A stretch of DNA of 64,000 bases from Ramlibacter albus. GTDB taxonomy: Bacteria > Pseudomonadota > Gammaproteobacteria > Burkholderiales > Burkholderiaceae_C. The position numbers and the translations under genes are program-made. Under the pieces are notes generated by a model. The model did no database searches, was not told the origin of the DNA, and saw only the letters and a list, made by a program, of their open reading frames with translations. Positions 1-8,840 of this stretch are shown one piece after another. Position 1 is the stretch's first letter. The number at the start of each line of letters is the position of its first letter. Where the stretch lies: positions 434,001 to 498,000 of the forward strand of contig NZ_JACORU010000001.1 in assembly GCF_014297445.1 (NCBI RefSeq), given 5' to 3'.

Positions 1-2688
1 ACGGTGGACCAGCTCACCCAATCCGTCATGCGCGCCCTCGTGCGCTCGCGCCCGGGCGGCGGCACGTTCCACATCGAAGACGTGCAGGACGCCGTCGAAC
101 TGGGCCTCATGCGCAGCGGCCAGCACGACGTGGCCCGCGCCTACGTGCTCTATCGCGAGCGCCGCTCGCAGGAGCGCGCCAAGCAGGCGCAGCAGGAAGC
201 GCCCAAGGCACCCCAGTTCCACGTGCTCGACGCCGGCCAGCGCGTGCCGCTGGACACCGACAAGCTCAAGTCGCTGATCGAAGCGGCTTGCGAGGGCCTG
301 GGCGCCGACGTCAGCGCCGCGCCCATCGTCGCCGAGACGATGCGCAACCTGTACGACGGCGTGCCGCTCGACGAGGTCTACAAGGCCTCCATCCTCGCCG
401 CCCGCACGCTGATCGAAAAGGACCCCGACTACACCTACGTCACGGCCCGCCTGCTGCTGCACACGATCTTCAAGGAGATCCTCGGCCGCGAGGTCGCGCC
501 CGCCGACAAGGCCGAGGCGTACGCCGACTACTTCCCCGGCTTCATCAAGAAGGGCGTGGACAACGAGCTGCTGGACGAGAAGCTCCTCCAGTACGACCTG
601 AAGCGCCTGGGCGCCGCGCTCAAGGCCGAGCGCGACCTCAAGTTCGACTACCTCGGCCTGCAGACCCTGTACGACCGCTACTTCCTGCACGTGCGCAAGG
701 CGCGCATCGAGCTGCCGCAGGCCTTCTTCATGCGCGTGGCCATGGGCCTGGCGCTCAACGAGATCGACCGCGAAGCCCGCGCGATCGAGTTCTACGAGGT
801 GCTGTCGTCCTTCGACTTCATGTCGAGCACGCCCACGCTCTTCAACAGCGGCACGCTGCGCTCGCAGCTGTCGTCGTGCTACCTCACGACCGTGCCGGAC
901 GACCTGGACGGCATCTACGAGTCGATCAAGGAAAACGCCCTGCTCTCCAAGTTCGCGGGCGGCCTGGGCAACGACTGGACGCGCGTGCGCGCGCTGGGCT
1001 CCCACATCAAGGGCACCAACGGCGAGTCGCAAGGCGTCGTGCCGTTCCTGAAGGTGGTCAACGACACGGCCGTGGCGGTGAACCAGGGCGGCAAGCGCAA
1101 GGGTGCGGTCTGCACCTACCTGGAAAGCTGGCACCTCGACGTCGAGGAGTTCCTGGAGCTGCGCAAGAACACCGGCGACGACCGCCGCCGCACGCATGAC
1201 ATGAACACGGCCAACTGGATCCCCGACCTGTTCATGCGCCGCGTCATGGAAAAGGGCGAGTGGACCCTGTTCTCGCCCTCGTCCGTGCCCGACCTGCACG
1301 ACAAGTTCGGCGCCGAGTTCGAAAAAGCCTACGTGGCCTATGAAGAGAAGGCCAAGCGCGGCGAGATCAAGCCGAGCAAGACCGTGCCGGCCACCGACCT
1401 GTGGCGCAAGATGCTCTCGATGCTGTTCGAGACGGGCCACCCGTGGATCACCTTCAAGGACGCCTGCAACGTCCGCAGCCCGCAGCAGCACGCCGGCGTG
1501 GTGCACTCGTCCAACCTGTGCACGGAGATCACGCTCAACACGTCCGACACCGAGACGGCCGTCTGCAACCTGGGCTCGGTCAACCTGCTGCAGCACCTGA
1601 AGGACGGCAAGGTCGACCACGACAAGCTGAAGCGGACCATCGCCACGGCGATGCGGATGCTCGACAACGTGATCGACATCAACTACTACGCCGTCAAGAA
1701 GGCCCGCGACTCCAACATGCGCCACCGCCCGGTCGGCCTGGGCGTCATGGGCTTCCAGGACGCGCTGTACGAGCTGCGCATCCCTTATGCGTCCGAGCAG
1801 GCCGTCCAGTTCGCCGACGAGTCGATGGAGGCCGTCTGCTACTACGCCTACTGGGCGTCGACCGAGCTGGCCCGCGAGCGCGGCAAGTACTCCAGCTACA
1901 AGGGCTCGCTCTGGGACAAGGGCATCCTGCCGCTGGACACGCTGAACCTGCTGGAGCAGGCCCGCGGCGGCTACGTGGACGTGGACCGCTCGGCCACGCT
2001 GGACTGGGACGCGCTTCGCAAGAAGATCACGGCCGACGGCATGCGCAACAGCAACTGCATCGCCATCGCCCCCACCGCCACCATCTCCAACATCATCGGC
2101 GTGGACGCCTCGATCGAGCCTTGTTTCGGCAACCTGTCGGTCAAGTCCAACCTGTCCGGCGAGTTCACGGTGATCAACCACTACCTGGTGCGCGACTTGA
2201 AGCGCCTGAGCCTGTGGGACGACGTGATGGTCATGGACCTGAAGCACTTCGACGGGTCGCTGCGCCCCATCGACCGCGTGCCGCAGGAGGTGAAGGCGCT
2301 CTACGCCACCGCCTTCGAGGTCGAGCCGGTGTGGCTGGTGGAAGCCGCCGCGCGCCGCCAGAAGTGGATCGACCAGGCCCAGTCGCTCAATATCTATATG
2401 GCGGGCGCCTCGGGCAAGAAGCTGGACGAGACCTACAAGCTCGCGTGGATCCGCGGCCTGAAGACCACCTACTACCTGCGCACGACGAGCGCGACGCAAG
2501 CCGAGAAGTCCACGGTGCAAAGCGGCCGCCTCAACGCGGTGAGCAACAGCGGTGGCGCAGGCGGCATGTCCGCACTCGAAGCCGCGGCGGCCGCCGCGCA
2601 CGCGCAGATGGCGAACGCGGACAACACGCCCGCGAGCGACATCAAGTTCTGCGCGATCGACGATCCGACGTGCGAAGCGTGCCAGTGA
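1..2688 (+). CDS. nrdA: Ribonucleoside-diphosphate reductase, class Ia alpha subunit (5' end outside window)
   Basis: Reduces ribonucleoside diphosphates to deoxyribonucleotides in the cytoplasm together with NrdB. The reading frame is open to the first base; a GTG at 4 exists but the sequence there is already inside the N-terminal ATP-cone, so the true start lies upstream. Visible family residues: SSCYL (Cys codon 877), NLCTEI (Cys codon 1519 with the catalytic Glu two residues on), VCNLGS (Cys codon 1564), the KTTYYL tyrosine pair near 2470, and the C-terminal thiol shuttle CEAC at 2671-2682. Length visible is about 895 codons, in line with beta-proteobacterial alpha subunits near 950-970. 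nrdB follows after 138 bp, so the two are probably co-transcribed. An insertion-like Ala-rich stretch precedes the tail (2570-2610). Identification is very secure. Confidence 0.97.
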   Translation, partial: TVDQLTQSVMRALVRSRPGGGTFHIEDVQDAVELGLMRSGQHDVARAYVLYRERRSQERAKQAQQEAPKAPQFHVLDAGQRVPLDTDKLKSLIEAACEGLGADVSAAPIVAETMRNLYDGVPLDEVYKASILAARTLIEKDPDYTYVTARLLLHTIFKEILGREVAPADKAEAYADYFPGFIKKGVDNELLDEKLLQYDLKRLGAALKAERDLKFDYLGLQTLYDRYFLHVRKARIELPQAFFMRVAMGLALNEIDREARAIEFYEVLSSFDFMSSTPTLFNSGTLRSQLSSCYLTTVPDDLDGIYESIKENALLSKFAGGLGNDWTRVRALGSHIKGTNGESQGVVPFLKVVNDTAVAVNQGGKRKGAVCTYLESWHLDVEEFLELRKNTGDDRRRTHDMNTANWIPDLFMRRVMEKGEWTLFSPSSVPDLHDKFGAEFEKAYVAYEEKAKRGEIKPSKTVPATDLWRKMLSMLFETGHPWITFKDACNVRSPQQHAGVVHSSNLCTEITLNTSDTETAVCNLGSVNLLQHLKDGKVDHDKLKRTIATAMRMLDNVIDINYYAVKKARDSNMRHRPVGLGVMGFQDALYELRIPYASEQAVQFADESMEAVCYYAYWASTELARERGKYSSYKGSLWDKGILPLDTLNLLEQARGGYVDVDRSATLDWDALRKKITADGMRNSNCIAIAPTATISNIIGVDASIEPCFGNLSVKSNLSGEFTVINHYLVRDLKRLSLWDDVMVMDLKHFDGSLRPIDRVPQEVKALYATAFEVEPVWLVEAAARRQKWIDQAQSLNIYMAGASGKKLDETYKLAWIRGLKTTYYLRTTSATQAEKSTVQSGRLNAVSNSGGAGGMSALEAAAAAAHAQMANADNTPASDIKFCAIDDPTCEACQ

Positions 2689-2704
2689 TGCACGCGTGAA
2701 AAAG

Positions 2705-2818
2705 GGAATGCATCGGCTTTGTCCGACACGAGGCCGATGCAATCAAGCAACAAAATCGGGCGCTGATGTGAACGGACACTTTGCATTCCGCATCAGTGCT
2801 CACATAATTCGAGCACTG
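2705..2818 (+). promoter_or_regulatory. nrdA-nrdB intergenic stem-loops
   Basis: Two perfect inverted repeats lie between the genes. The first is TGCATCGGC (2709-2717) with GCCGATGCA (2733-2741), 15-nt loop. The second is CAGTGCTC (2794-2801) with GAGCACTG (2811-2818), 9-nt loop, ending 8 nt before the nrdB start and touching its weak Shine-Dalgarno (GGA at 2818-2820). Seen directly; a role in translation or in differential subunit expression is inference. No T-tract follows either, so they are not typical terminators. Confidence 0.45.
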
Positions 2819-2826
2819 GAAAACTT

Positions 2827-4038
2827 ATGTTGACCTGGGACGACGAAGTCAAGCCCACACCGTCGAATGCATTGAGCAGCGGTCTGCTCGCCAGCCGCGA
2901 GGTGAGTCATTCACCCCAATTGCAAGTAGCGCAAGTCTCGCAAGTTGCGCCGCATACCGTTCCCGTTACCACGAACACCCTGACCGTCACGCAACCCGAC
3001 ACGTCCCGCGGCAGCAGCAAGCGCCGCGTGACCGCTGCCGACAAGCGCATCATCAACGGCCAGACGGACGTCAACCAGCTGGTGCCGTTCAAGTACAAGT
3101 GGGCGTGGGAAAAATACCTCGCCACCTGCGCCAACCACTGGATGCCGCAGGAAGTGAACATGAACCGCGACATCGCCCTCTGGAAAGACCCCAACGGGTT
3201 GTCCGAGGACGAGCGCCGCATCATCAAGCGAAACCTCGGCTTCTTCGTCACCGCCGATTCGCTGGCCGCCAACAACATCGTGCTGGGCACCTACCGCCAC
3301 ATCACGGCGCCCGAGTGCCGCCAGTTCCTGCTGCGCCAGGCGTTCGAGGAGGCGATCCACACGCACGCCTACCAGTACATCGTGGAGTCGCTCGGCCTGG
3401 ACGAGTCCGAGATCTTCAACGCCTACCACGAGGTCGCGTCCATCCGCGACAAGGACGAGTTCCTGATCCCGTTCATCGACGCGGTCATGGACCCCAACTT
3501 CCACACGGGCACGCCCGAGGCCGACCAGAAGCTGCTCAAGAGCCTGATCGTCTTCGCCTGCCTGATGGAGGGCCTGTTCTTCTACGTCGGCTTCACGCAG
3601 ATCCTGGCGCTGGGCCGGCAGAACAAGATGACCGGTGCCGCCGAGCAGTACCAGTACATCCTGCGCGACGAGTCGATGCACTGCAACTTCGGCATCGACC
3701 TGATCAACCAGATCAAGCTGGAGAACCCCCAGCTGTGGACCGCCGAGTTCAAGGCCGAGATCAAGGCCCTGTTCCTCAAGGCCGTCGAGCTCGAATACCG
3801 CTATGCCGAGGACACCATGCCGCGTGGCGTGCTGGGCCTCAACGCCTCCATGTTCAAGGGCTACCTGCGCTACATCGCCAACCGGCGGGCCACGCAGATC
3901 GGCCTCGAAGCTCTCTTCCCGAACGAGGAAAACCCGTTCCCGTGGATGAGCGAGATGATTGACCTGAAGAAAGAGCGCAATTTCTTCGAAACCCGCGTGA
4001 TCGAGTACCAGTCGGGTGGCGCCCTTTCGTGGGATTGA
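2827..4038 (+). CDS. nrdB: Ribonucleoside-diphosphate reductase, class Ia beta subunit
   Basis: Carries the diiron-tyrosyl radical cofactor that drives NrdA. Iron ligands and radical Tyr are visible: MNRDIALW (Asp), EEAIHTHAY (Glu, His and the radical Tyr in the E-x2-H-x3-Y arrangement of E. coli NrdB), MEGLFF (Glu) and RDESMHCNF (Glu, His). It is 403 aa; the first ~65 residues are a Thr/Val/Ser-rich extension without similarity to the core, common in Burkholderiales beta subunits. The ATG at 2827 is the first in frame; the upstream Shine-Dalgarno is weak and sits on a stem-loop base. The C-terminus, needed for docking to NrdA, is intact. Very secure. Confidence 0.97.
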   Translation: MLTWDDEVKPTPSNALSSGLLASREVSHSPQLQVAQVSQVAPHTVPVTTNTLTVTQPDTSRGSSKRRVTAADKRIINGQTDVNQLVPFKYKWAWEKYLATCANHWMPQEVNMNRDIALWKDPNGLSEDERRIIKRNLGFFVTADSLAANNIVLGTYRHITAPECRQFLLRQAFEEAIHTHAYQYIVESLGLDESEIFNAYHEVASIRDKDEFLIPFIDAVMDPNFHTGTPEADQKLLKSLIVFACLMEGLFFYVGFTQILALGRQNKMTGAAEQYQYILRDESMHCNFGIDLINQIKLENPQLWTAEFKAEIKALFLKAVELEYRYAEDTMPRGVLGLNASMFKGYLRYIANRRATQIGLEALFPNEENPFPWMSEMIDLKKERNFFETRVIEYQSGGALSWD

Positions 4039-4100
4039 TGGCAACTGCGAGAGCTCTGGAAATTTGACCTGCATATAAGAAACGGCAGGCGACGGTGTTC

Positions 4101-4128
4101 GGGAGGCTGGCCTTCGGGCCAACCTCCC
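4101..4128 (+). terminator. Hairpin with TTCG loop after nrdB
   Basis: GGGAGGCTGGCC, a TTCG tetraloop and GGCCAACCTCCC form a 12-bp stem with one mismatch. There is no U-tract, so it may be a transcript-stabilising 3' end or an attenuator ahead of the histone-like gene rather than an intrinsic terminator. A TATAAG hexamer at 4074-4079, just upstream, could be a -10 element for the downstream gene but no convincing -35 accompanies it. Confidence 0.4.
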
Positions 4129-4203
4129 GGATCGCTTCGCGCAAACCAACAAGCGTGAAGCGCCCCTTTGGTTGATTCGATCAACTTGAACAGGAGAATG
4201 GAA

Positions 4204-4680
4204 ATGGCAACTGCGAAGAAAGCGGCCGCGAAGAAGGCCCCGGCGAAGAAGGCGGCCAAGAAGGCCACGGCGAAGAAGTCGGCAGCGAAGCGCCCGGCAG
4301 CCAAGAAGGCTGCGGCGAAGCGCCCGGCGGCCAAGAAGGCCGCTGCGAAGCGTCCGGCTGCGAAGAAGGCCGCGGCCAAGCGCCCGGCAGCGAAGAAGGC
4401 GGCGAAGAAGGCGCCGGCCAAGAAGGCCGCTGCCAAGAAGACTGCGAAGAAGTCCGCAGCGAAGAAGACCGCGCGCAAGAGCGCCGCCAAGAAGCCCGCG
4501 GCCAAGAAGGCCGGCGGCGCGAAAAAGGCTGCGAAAAAGGCCGGCGGCGCGAAGAAAGCTGCGAAAGCCCCTGCTGCGAAGCCGGCTGCGAGCGCTGCTC
4601 CCACGCCGGCTGCCCCTGCGGCCCAGACCACTCTGAACCCGCAGGCAGCTTGGCCCTTCCCGACGGCGTCGAAGCCCTAA
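4204..4680 (+). CDS. Histone H1-like Lys/Ala-rich DNA-binding protein
   Basis: A 158-residue protein made almost wholly of Ala, Lys, Pro and Arg in repeats such as AAKRPAAKKA, similar in composition to eukaryotic H1 tails and to the H1-like proteins of Bordetella and other Burkholderiales that bind and compact DNA. The start at 4204 is chosen over in-frame ATGs at 4168 and 4198 because AGGAGA at 4192-4197 sits 6 nt before 4204 but abuts 4198. The last ~30 residues turn Ala/Pro-rich and end in an uncharged tail. Repeats at the DNA level (about 4275-4400) make copy number variable between strains likely. It is monocistronic, closed by a strong terminator. Confidence 0.85.
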   Translation: MATAKKAAAKKAPAKKAAKKATAKKSAAKRPAAKKAAAKRPAAKKAAAKRPAAKKAAAKRPAAKKAAKKAPAKKAAAKKTAKKSAAKKTARKSAAKKPAAKKAGGAKKAAKKAGGAKKAAKAPAAKPAASAAPTPAAPAAQTTLNPQAAWPFPTASKP

Positions 4681-4696
4681 CCGGTAACGACTCCCC

Positions 4697-4726
4697 AAAA
4701 GCCCGGCTCACGCCGGGCTTTTTTGT
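4697..4726 (+). terminator. Rho-independent terminator of the histone-like gene
   Basis: AAAAGCCCGGC and GCCGGGCTTTT pair across a short TCAC loop and are followed by more T residues; symmetric A/T flanks let it act in both directions. Confidence 0.85.
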
Positions 4727-4752
4727 TTGGCGTTTCGCGGCACACTGCGTCG

Positions 4753-5337
4753 ATGCCGCAAACGGATCTCTTCGGGCCCGCGCTGCCCGACGGCATGCGC
4801 TACGAGCTCGAATTCCTCACGCGCGAGGAAGAGCAGGCGCTCGTCGCGCACATCGCCGCCCTGCCCCTCGACAACATGCGCTACAAGGGCTACACCGCGC
4901 GGCGGCGCGTGGTGAGCTACGGCGGCAAGTACGACTACGAGAACAACGTGCTCGACGACGCGCAGGCGGTGCCCGAGTGGTTGTACCCGCTGCGCGAGAA
5001 GGTCGCGGGATGGGCCGGCATCGACGTGCAGCAATTCCAGCACGCACTCGTCGCCGAGTACCGCCCGGGCACGCCGCTCGGCTGGCACCGCGACGTGCTG
5101 GACTTCGAGGACGTGGTGGGGGTGTCGCTCGCCGACGTCGCGGTGATGAAGTTCCGGCCCTACCCGCCCGAAGGCACCACGCGCGCCGACGTGATCAAGC
5201 TCGACTTGCAGCCGCGCTCGGTCTACCTGCTTCGCGGCCCCGCACGCTGGGCCTGGCAGCACGCCATCGCGCCCACCCAGTCACTGCGCTACTCCATCAC
5301 CTTCCGGACCCGGCGGGCACGGGCTGCGGGTCGCTGA
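4753..5337 (+). CDS. AlkB-like 2-oxoglutarate/Fe(II) dioxygenase
   Basis: Predicted oxidative demethylase of the AlkB superfamily, which removes N-alkyl lesions from nucleic acids. Of 194 residues, the iron site is visible as WHRD (His112, Asp114) and a distal WQHAI His (about 170), followed by RYSITFRT, the Arg pair that binds 2-oxoglutarate. The MKFRPYPP segment is also typical of the family. The start at 4753 was preferred over 4723 because conserved sequence begins with PQTDLFG and the terminator T-tract lies just before. Its end overlaps the convergent MFS gene by 41 bp. Whether the substrate is DNA or RNA cannot be read from the sequence. Confidence 0.85.
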   Translation: MPQTDLFGPALPDGMRYELEFLTREEEQALVAHIAALPLDNMRYKGYTARRRVVSYGGKYDYENNVLDDAQAVPEWLYPLREKVAGWAGIDVQQFQHALVAEYRPGTPLGWHRDVLDFEDVVGVSLADVAVMKFRPYPPEGTTRADVIKLDLQPRSVYLLRGPARWAWQHAIAPTQSLRYSITFRTRRARAAGR

Positions 5338-6604
5338 CCGCGCGCATCGGCGAGGCGACGAAGGCCACGAGCGACACCGCCACCAGCAGGCCGCCACAGG
5401 TCACGAAGAGCTGCTGCAAGGTCACGAAGCGCAGGACCACGCCCGTCACGGCGGAGGCCATCGGCACCAGCCCCATGAAGATGAACATGAAGAGGCTCAT
5501 CGCGCGGCCCAGCATCGCCGGCGGCACGCGCCGCTGCAGCCAGGTGAAGATCGCCACCTGCATCGATCCGCCGAGCACGCCGATCAGCGCCATCAGCAGC
5601 GCGCCCTGCCACGCCGCGCCGATGTGGCCCATGGGCATGAACAGCACGCCGACGACCAGGTCGAAGATGAGCACCGTGGTGCCGAGCGTGCCGATACGCA
5701 GGCCCGGCTTCGCGCCCGCCACGACCATGCCGGTGAGCGTGCCGAAGCCGTGCGCACCGGCCATGATGCCCAGCGCCGACGCGCCGAGTTCCGGATGGCT
5801 GCTCGCCAGCACCGGCAACGCGATGTGCAGCGGCCCCATCACCAGCAGCGCGATCGCCGCCCAGTAGAGGAAGCAGGTGCGCAGCTGCGCGTCGCGGCCG
5901 ACGTGGCGCAGGCCCTCGAGGATCGAATGCACGACGGGTGCGGTCGCCTGGCGCGGCGCCTCGGGCGCTTCGCGCATCGTCACGCGCCAGAGCGTCCAGG
6001 CGGAGACCGCGAAACTGAGCGAGTCGACACCGAAGGCGAGCGCGATGCCGTTGGCGTTCGCGAGCTGGCCGCCCGAGCCGTCGCCGAACAGCGCGATCAG
6101 CAAGCCCGCGAGCAGCGGCCCGACGAAGAAACTGAGCTGGCGCAGCCCCATCATGATTCCGTTGGCGGCCGCAAGGTGCTGCGGGGCCACTGACCGCGGC
6201 AGCAGCGACATGCCCGAGGGGATGCTGAACGCCGTCGCCACGCCGATGCCGAGCGCGAGCACGTAGACGATGGGCATCGTCAGCTTGCCGGTGAACACGC
6301 CGAGCGCGAGCGCCGCGAGCAGCAGCGTGTTCACGTACTTCGTGACCAGGTTCACCCGCTTGGGCGAGTAGCGGTCCACCACGGCGCCGCCCACCAGGAT
6401 GAACAGTGCGCGCGGCACGGCGATCAGCGCCAGCACCGTGCCCAGCACCAGCGTGTCGCCGGTCATCTTGAGCACCAGCCACGGCAGCGCGATGAGCGTG
6501 AACTGGTCGCCCAGCAGGTTGAGCGTGCCGCCGGACACCAGCCAGCGGAAGTTGCGGTCTTTCAGCAGCGCCGCGCGCGCGGCCTGCGTTTCAGGGGGAT
6601 GCAT
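5297..6604 (-). CDS. MFS transporter
   Basis: A 435-residue protein with about twelve hydrophobic segments and the N-half loop pattern of major facilitator permeases (VVDRYSPKRVN after TM2). The family moves small solutes with proton coupling; the layout resembles the enterobactin-exporter/MFS_3 type, which often acts in efflux. The ATG at 6604 lies inside the 3' end of the acyltransferase gene (14-bp overlap), so the two are probably co-transcribed. The 3' end overlaps the alkB-like gene on the other strand. Substrate unknown. Confidence 0.8.
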   Translation of the reverse strand: MHPPETQAARAALLKDRNFRWLVSGGTLNLLGDQFTLIALPWLVLKMTGDTLVLGTVLALIAVPRALFILVGGAVVDRYSPKRVNLVTKYVNTLLLAALALGVFTGKLTMPIVYVLALGIGVATAFSIPSGMSLLPRSVAPQHLAAANGIMMGLRQLSFFVGPLLAGLLIALFGDGSGGQLANANGIALAFGVDSLSFAVSAWTLWRVTMREAPEAPRQATAPVVHSILEGLRHVGRDAQLRTCFLYWAAIALLVMGPLHIALPVLASSHPELGASALGIMAGAHGFGTLTGMVVAGAKPGLRIGTLGTTVLIFDLVVGVLFMPMGHIGAAWQGALLMALIGVLGGSMQVAIFTWLQRRVPPAMLGRAMSLFMFIFMGLVPMASAVTGVVLRFVTLQQLFVTCGGLLVAVSLVAFVASPMRAVSDPQPVPAGSGR

Positions 6605-7778
6605 GGATCGCTCCGGAAGAAGGGCGCGCGGGACGCGGATGGCGCTTGCCGTTGAGCAGCACGCTCACCCAGGTGAACCGCACGAGGAGGTGGTAGGTGG
6701 CCACGCACACGACTGTGGTGGCAGCGATGTTGATCAGGATCTTCGCCAGCGCGGGCAGCGGCGTGCCATACAGCAGCGCGCCGAAGCCGATGGTCAGCGG
6801 CATGTGAATGAGGTACACCCAGTACGAGCTGTCCGCGAGGTAGCCGAGCACGGCATGGCGCTTGTCGAGGAAGCGCAGCGCCAGGCCGATCGCCGCGAAG
6901 CTCCAGAGCCACGTGGCGAGGTTGTAGGCAAAGCCGGTCCAGACCGCCGCGGCCTTGGCCTCCATCAGCGCGCCGGTGGCGATGAAGGGCACGACGCCGG
7001 CGATCGCATAGCCCGGCCAGCGGCGCTTGTACAGCGCGAACAGGTCCCACTGCTGGTGGAACAGCGCCAGCCCGAAAGCGAAGAAGAGGCCGTTGTGCAG
7101 GAACTCCGTCAGCGGCGGCAGGAAGCGCCCGCTCGGGCGCATCAGCCCGAACGGGTGGCCGAGACCGACCGCCACCAGCGGCAGCGCCAGGACCACCGGC
7201 CCCCACCACGCCCCACCCAAGCCTTGCAGGACGCGCGCCGGCACGACCCACAGCGACTTCGGCAGCCAGCGAGCGGCCACCGCGGTCAGCATGCAGATGA
7301 TGAACAGCACCCACAGGAACCACATGTGCATCGTGTTGAGGCCGGCCTCCTGGCCGTCGGGCGCCTTCACGCGGACATTGGGGTCCATGCCCCACGTCCC
7401 GTGCTGGATGCGGTGCAGGTAGAGCAGCGCGAACACCACGGACGCCGCGTACACCACCGGCCAGAAGACCACGAAGGGCAACGCGAGCCGCATGGCGCGG
7501 TGCCGCGCCATGCCGGAGGCGCCCCGACTTTGAAGCAGGAGCGCGACGAAGAAGCCGGCGAGGATGAAGAACACCGGCATGCGGAAGGCGTGGATGAACG
7601 GCACCACGAGGTCCATCAGCGCGGTGCGCCGATCGTCGCGCCACGGCAGCGGCGCGTTCTGCACCATGTGGATGATGCCGACGTGCAGCACGATGCCCAG
7701 CCACATCATCAGGGCACGCAGGTTGTCCAGCGCGTACAGCCGCGCCGGCGCGGGGTCGGGGGCGGGACGGGTTTCCAT
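6591..7778 (-). CDS. Integral membrane acyltransferase (acyltransferase-3 family)
   Basis: 395 residues with about ten hydrophobic helices. The start YALDNLRALMMWLGIVLHVG, with a His in the first helix, and the later WRDD and IHAFRMPVFFILAG segments match the acyltransferase-3/OpgC-like group, which O-acylates cell-surface glycans or glucans using cytoplasmic acyl-CoA. It is preceded by the MerR gene (18 bp) and overlaps the MFS gene downstream. Target molecule unknown. Confidence 0.8.
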   Translation of the reverse strand: METRPAPDPAPARLYALDNLRALMMWLGIVLHVGIIHMVQNAPLPWRDDRRTALMDLVVPFIHAFRMPVFFILAGFFVALLLQSRGASGMARHRAMRLALPFVVFWPVVYAASVVFALLYLHRIQHGTWGMDPNVRVKAPDGQEAGLNTMHMWFLWVLFIICMLTAVAARWLPKSLWVVPARVLQGLGGAWWGPVVLALPLVAVGLGHPFGLMRPSGRFLPPLTEFLHNGLFFAFGLALFHQQWDLFALYKRRWPGYAIAGVVPFIATGALMEAKAAAVWTGFAYNLATWLWSFAAIGLALRFLDKRHAVLGYLADSSYWVYLIHMPLTIGFGALLYGTPLPALAKILINIAATTVVCVATYHLLVRFTWVSVLLNGKRHPRPARPSSGAIHASP

Positions 7779-7796
7779 CCCGCCGAATCTAGTCCC

Positions 7797-8813
7797 TCAC
7801 GTTGCGTGAGGGTCAAGCCCTTCCATCGCGGCGACCAGGAAACCGCGCACTTCCGGGTCGAGCGGCGAGCCGGAGCGCAGCAGGGGCTCGTTGTTGCCAA
7901 GGCCCACCATCTTGCGCAGGAGCGCCGGGTCGCCGCCCACGAGCCGCATCAGCAGGCCCTGGTACTGCTTCGCGACCGCGCGCACGCGCTCGTCCTGCGT
8001 GCCCAGGCGCTGCGCGAGCAGGCGTGCGCCGGCGTCGTTCACCGCCTGCCATTCGGCCTCGGGCACGAAGCGGATCTTCGACAGTTCCTCCATCGTGAAG
8101 TGCCGCTTGAGCAGGTCGAAGCGGTACTCGTTGGCGCGCTGCATGAAGTGCATCATGTCCGTGGGCGGCCCGCCCCGGCGGCCGTGCGCCGAGGGTTCGC
8201 GCGTGTACATCTCGCCCCAGCGCTGCATCAGCGCCATGTCGCCGTCCATCCAGTGGTGCACCAGCGCCATCCAGCGTCGCGCGAGCTTCTGCACCTCGGG
8301 CGACTGCGGGTCGGCGCCGCGGTCCATGACCGCGCGGACCTCGGCCAGCAGCTTCGGCCAGTCGTCCTCGATCTTGTGCCAGCCGTCGAAGATCTGGCGC
8401 AGTTCGGCCGTGCTGAAGTACTTGCCGTACGTGGCCATGAGCGAGAGGGCCTGCAGCCAGTCCTCGGAGCCCGGCGGCTGGCCCTTCTCCACGCCTTCGC
8501 GGATCAGCGCGAGGCGGTCGCGCAGTTCGGCGGCCTGGCGGATCTGCTCCTCCAGCGCGGCGATCTGCTGCTGCAGGATCATCGCGGGCGCCGCGCGCTC
8601 GTCGTCCAGCAGCTTCGCGATGTCGGCCAAGGGGAGACCGAGCTGGCGCAGCGCCTGGATGCCGTGCAGGCGCGCGATATCGCCGGCGTCGTAGAGGCGG
8701 TAGCGCGAGTCGGAGCGGCCCGACGGCTTGAGCAGGCCGATCTCGTCGTAGTGGTGCAGCGTGCGAACCGTCAGGCCCGACTGGCGCGCGAGTTCACCGA
8801 CCTTGAGCAGCAT
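7797..8813 (-). CDS. MerR-family regulator with TipAS-like C-terminal domain
   Basis: Residues 1-75 are a MerR winged helix: VGELARQSGLTVRTLHHYDE followed by the SRYRLYD wing and ARLHGIQALRQLG. Residues 85-110 form the usual dimerisation coiled coil, and 150-335 are a long helical domain with WMALVHHWMDGD, resembling TipAS ligand-binding domains that sense drugs or hydrophobic molecules. At 338 aa it is longer than metal-type MerR proteins, consistent with an effector domain. It sits between the MCE lipoprotein and acyltransferase genes on the same strand; it may control the acyltransferase/MFS pair, by inference only. Confidence 0.8.
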   Translation of the reverse strand: MLLKVGELARQSGLTVRTLHHYDEIGLLKPSGRSDSRYRLYDAGDIARLHGIQALRQLGLPLADIAKLLDDERAAPAMILQQQIAALEEQIRQAAELRDRLALIREGVEKGQPPGSEDWLQALSLMATYGKYFSTAELRQIFDGWHKIEDDWPKLLAEVRAVMDRGADPQSPEVQKLARRWMALVHHWMDGDMALMQRWGEMYTREPSAHGRRGGPPTDMMHFMQRANEYRFDLLKRHFTMEELSKIRFVPEAEWQAVNDAGARLLAQRLGTQDERVRAVAKQYQGLLMRLVGGDPALLRKMVGLGNNEPLLRSGSPLDPEVRGFLVAAMEGLDPHAT

Positions 8814-8840
8814 GCGCGCGATTGTCGCGCAGCCGGCCCG

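Noticed and set aside
4168..4203. An earlier start for the histone-like gene
   Set aside because: The ribosome site AGGAGA fits the ATG at 4204 and abuts the one at 4198; the extra residues do not resemble the family.
4204..4680. The AAGAAGGC-type DNA repeats as a CRISPR or satellite array
   Set aside because: The repeats are codons of the Lys/Ala protein with irregular spacing and no unique spacers.
2911..4698. A 595-codon minus-strand open frame opposite nrdB and the histone-like gene
   Set aside because: Its composition mirrors the antisense of the Lys/Ala repeats (Arg/Leu/Gly runs) and it has no start signal or domain.
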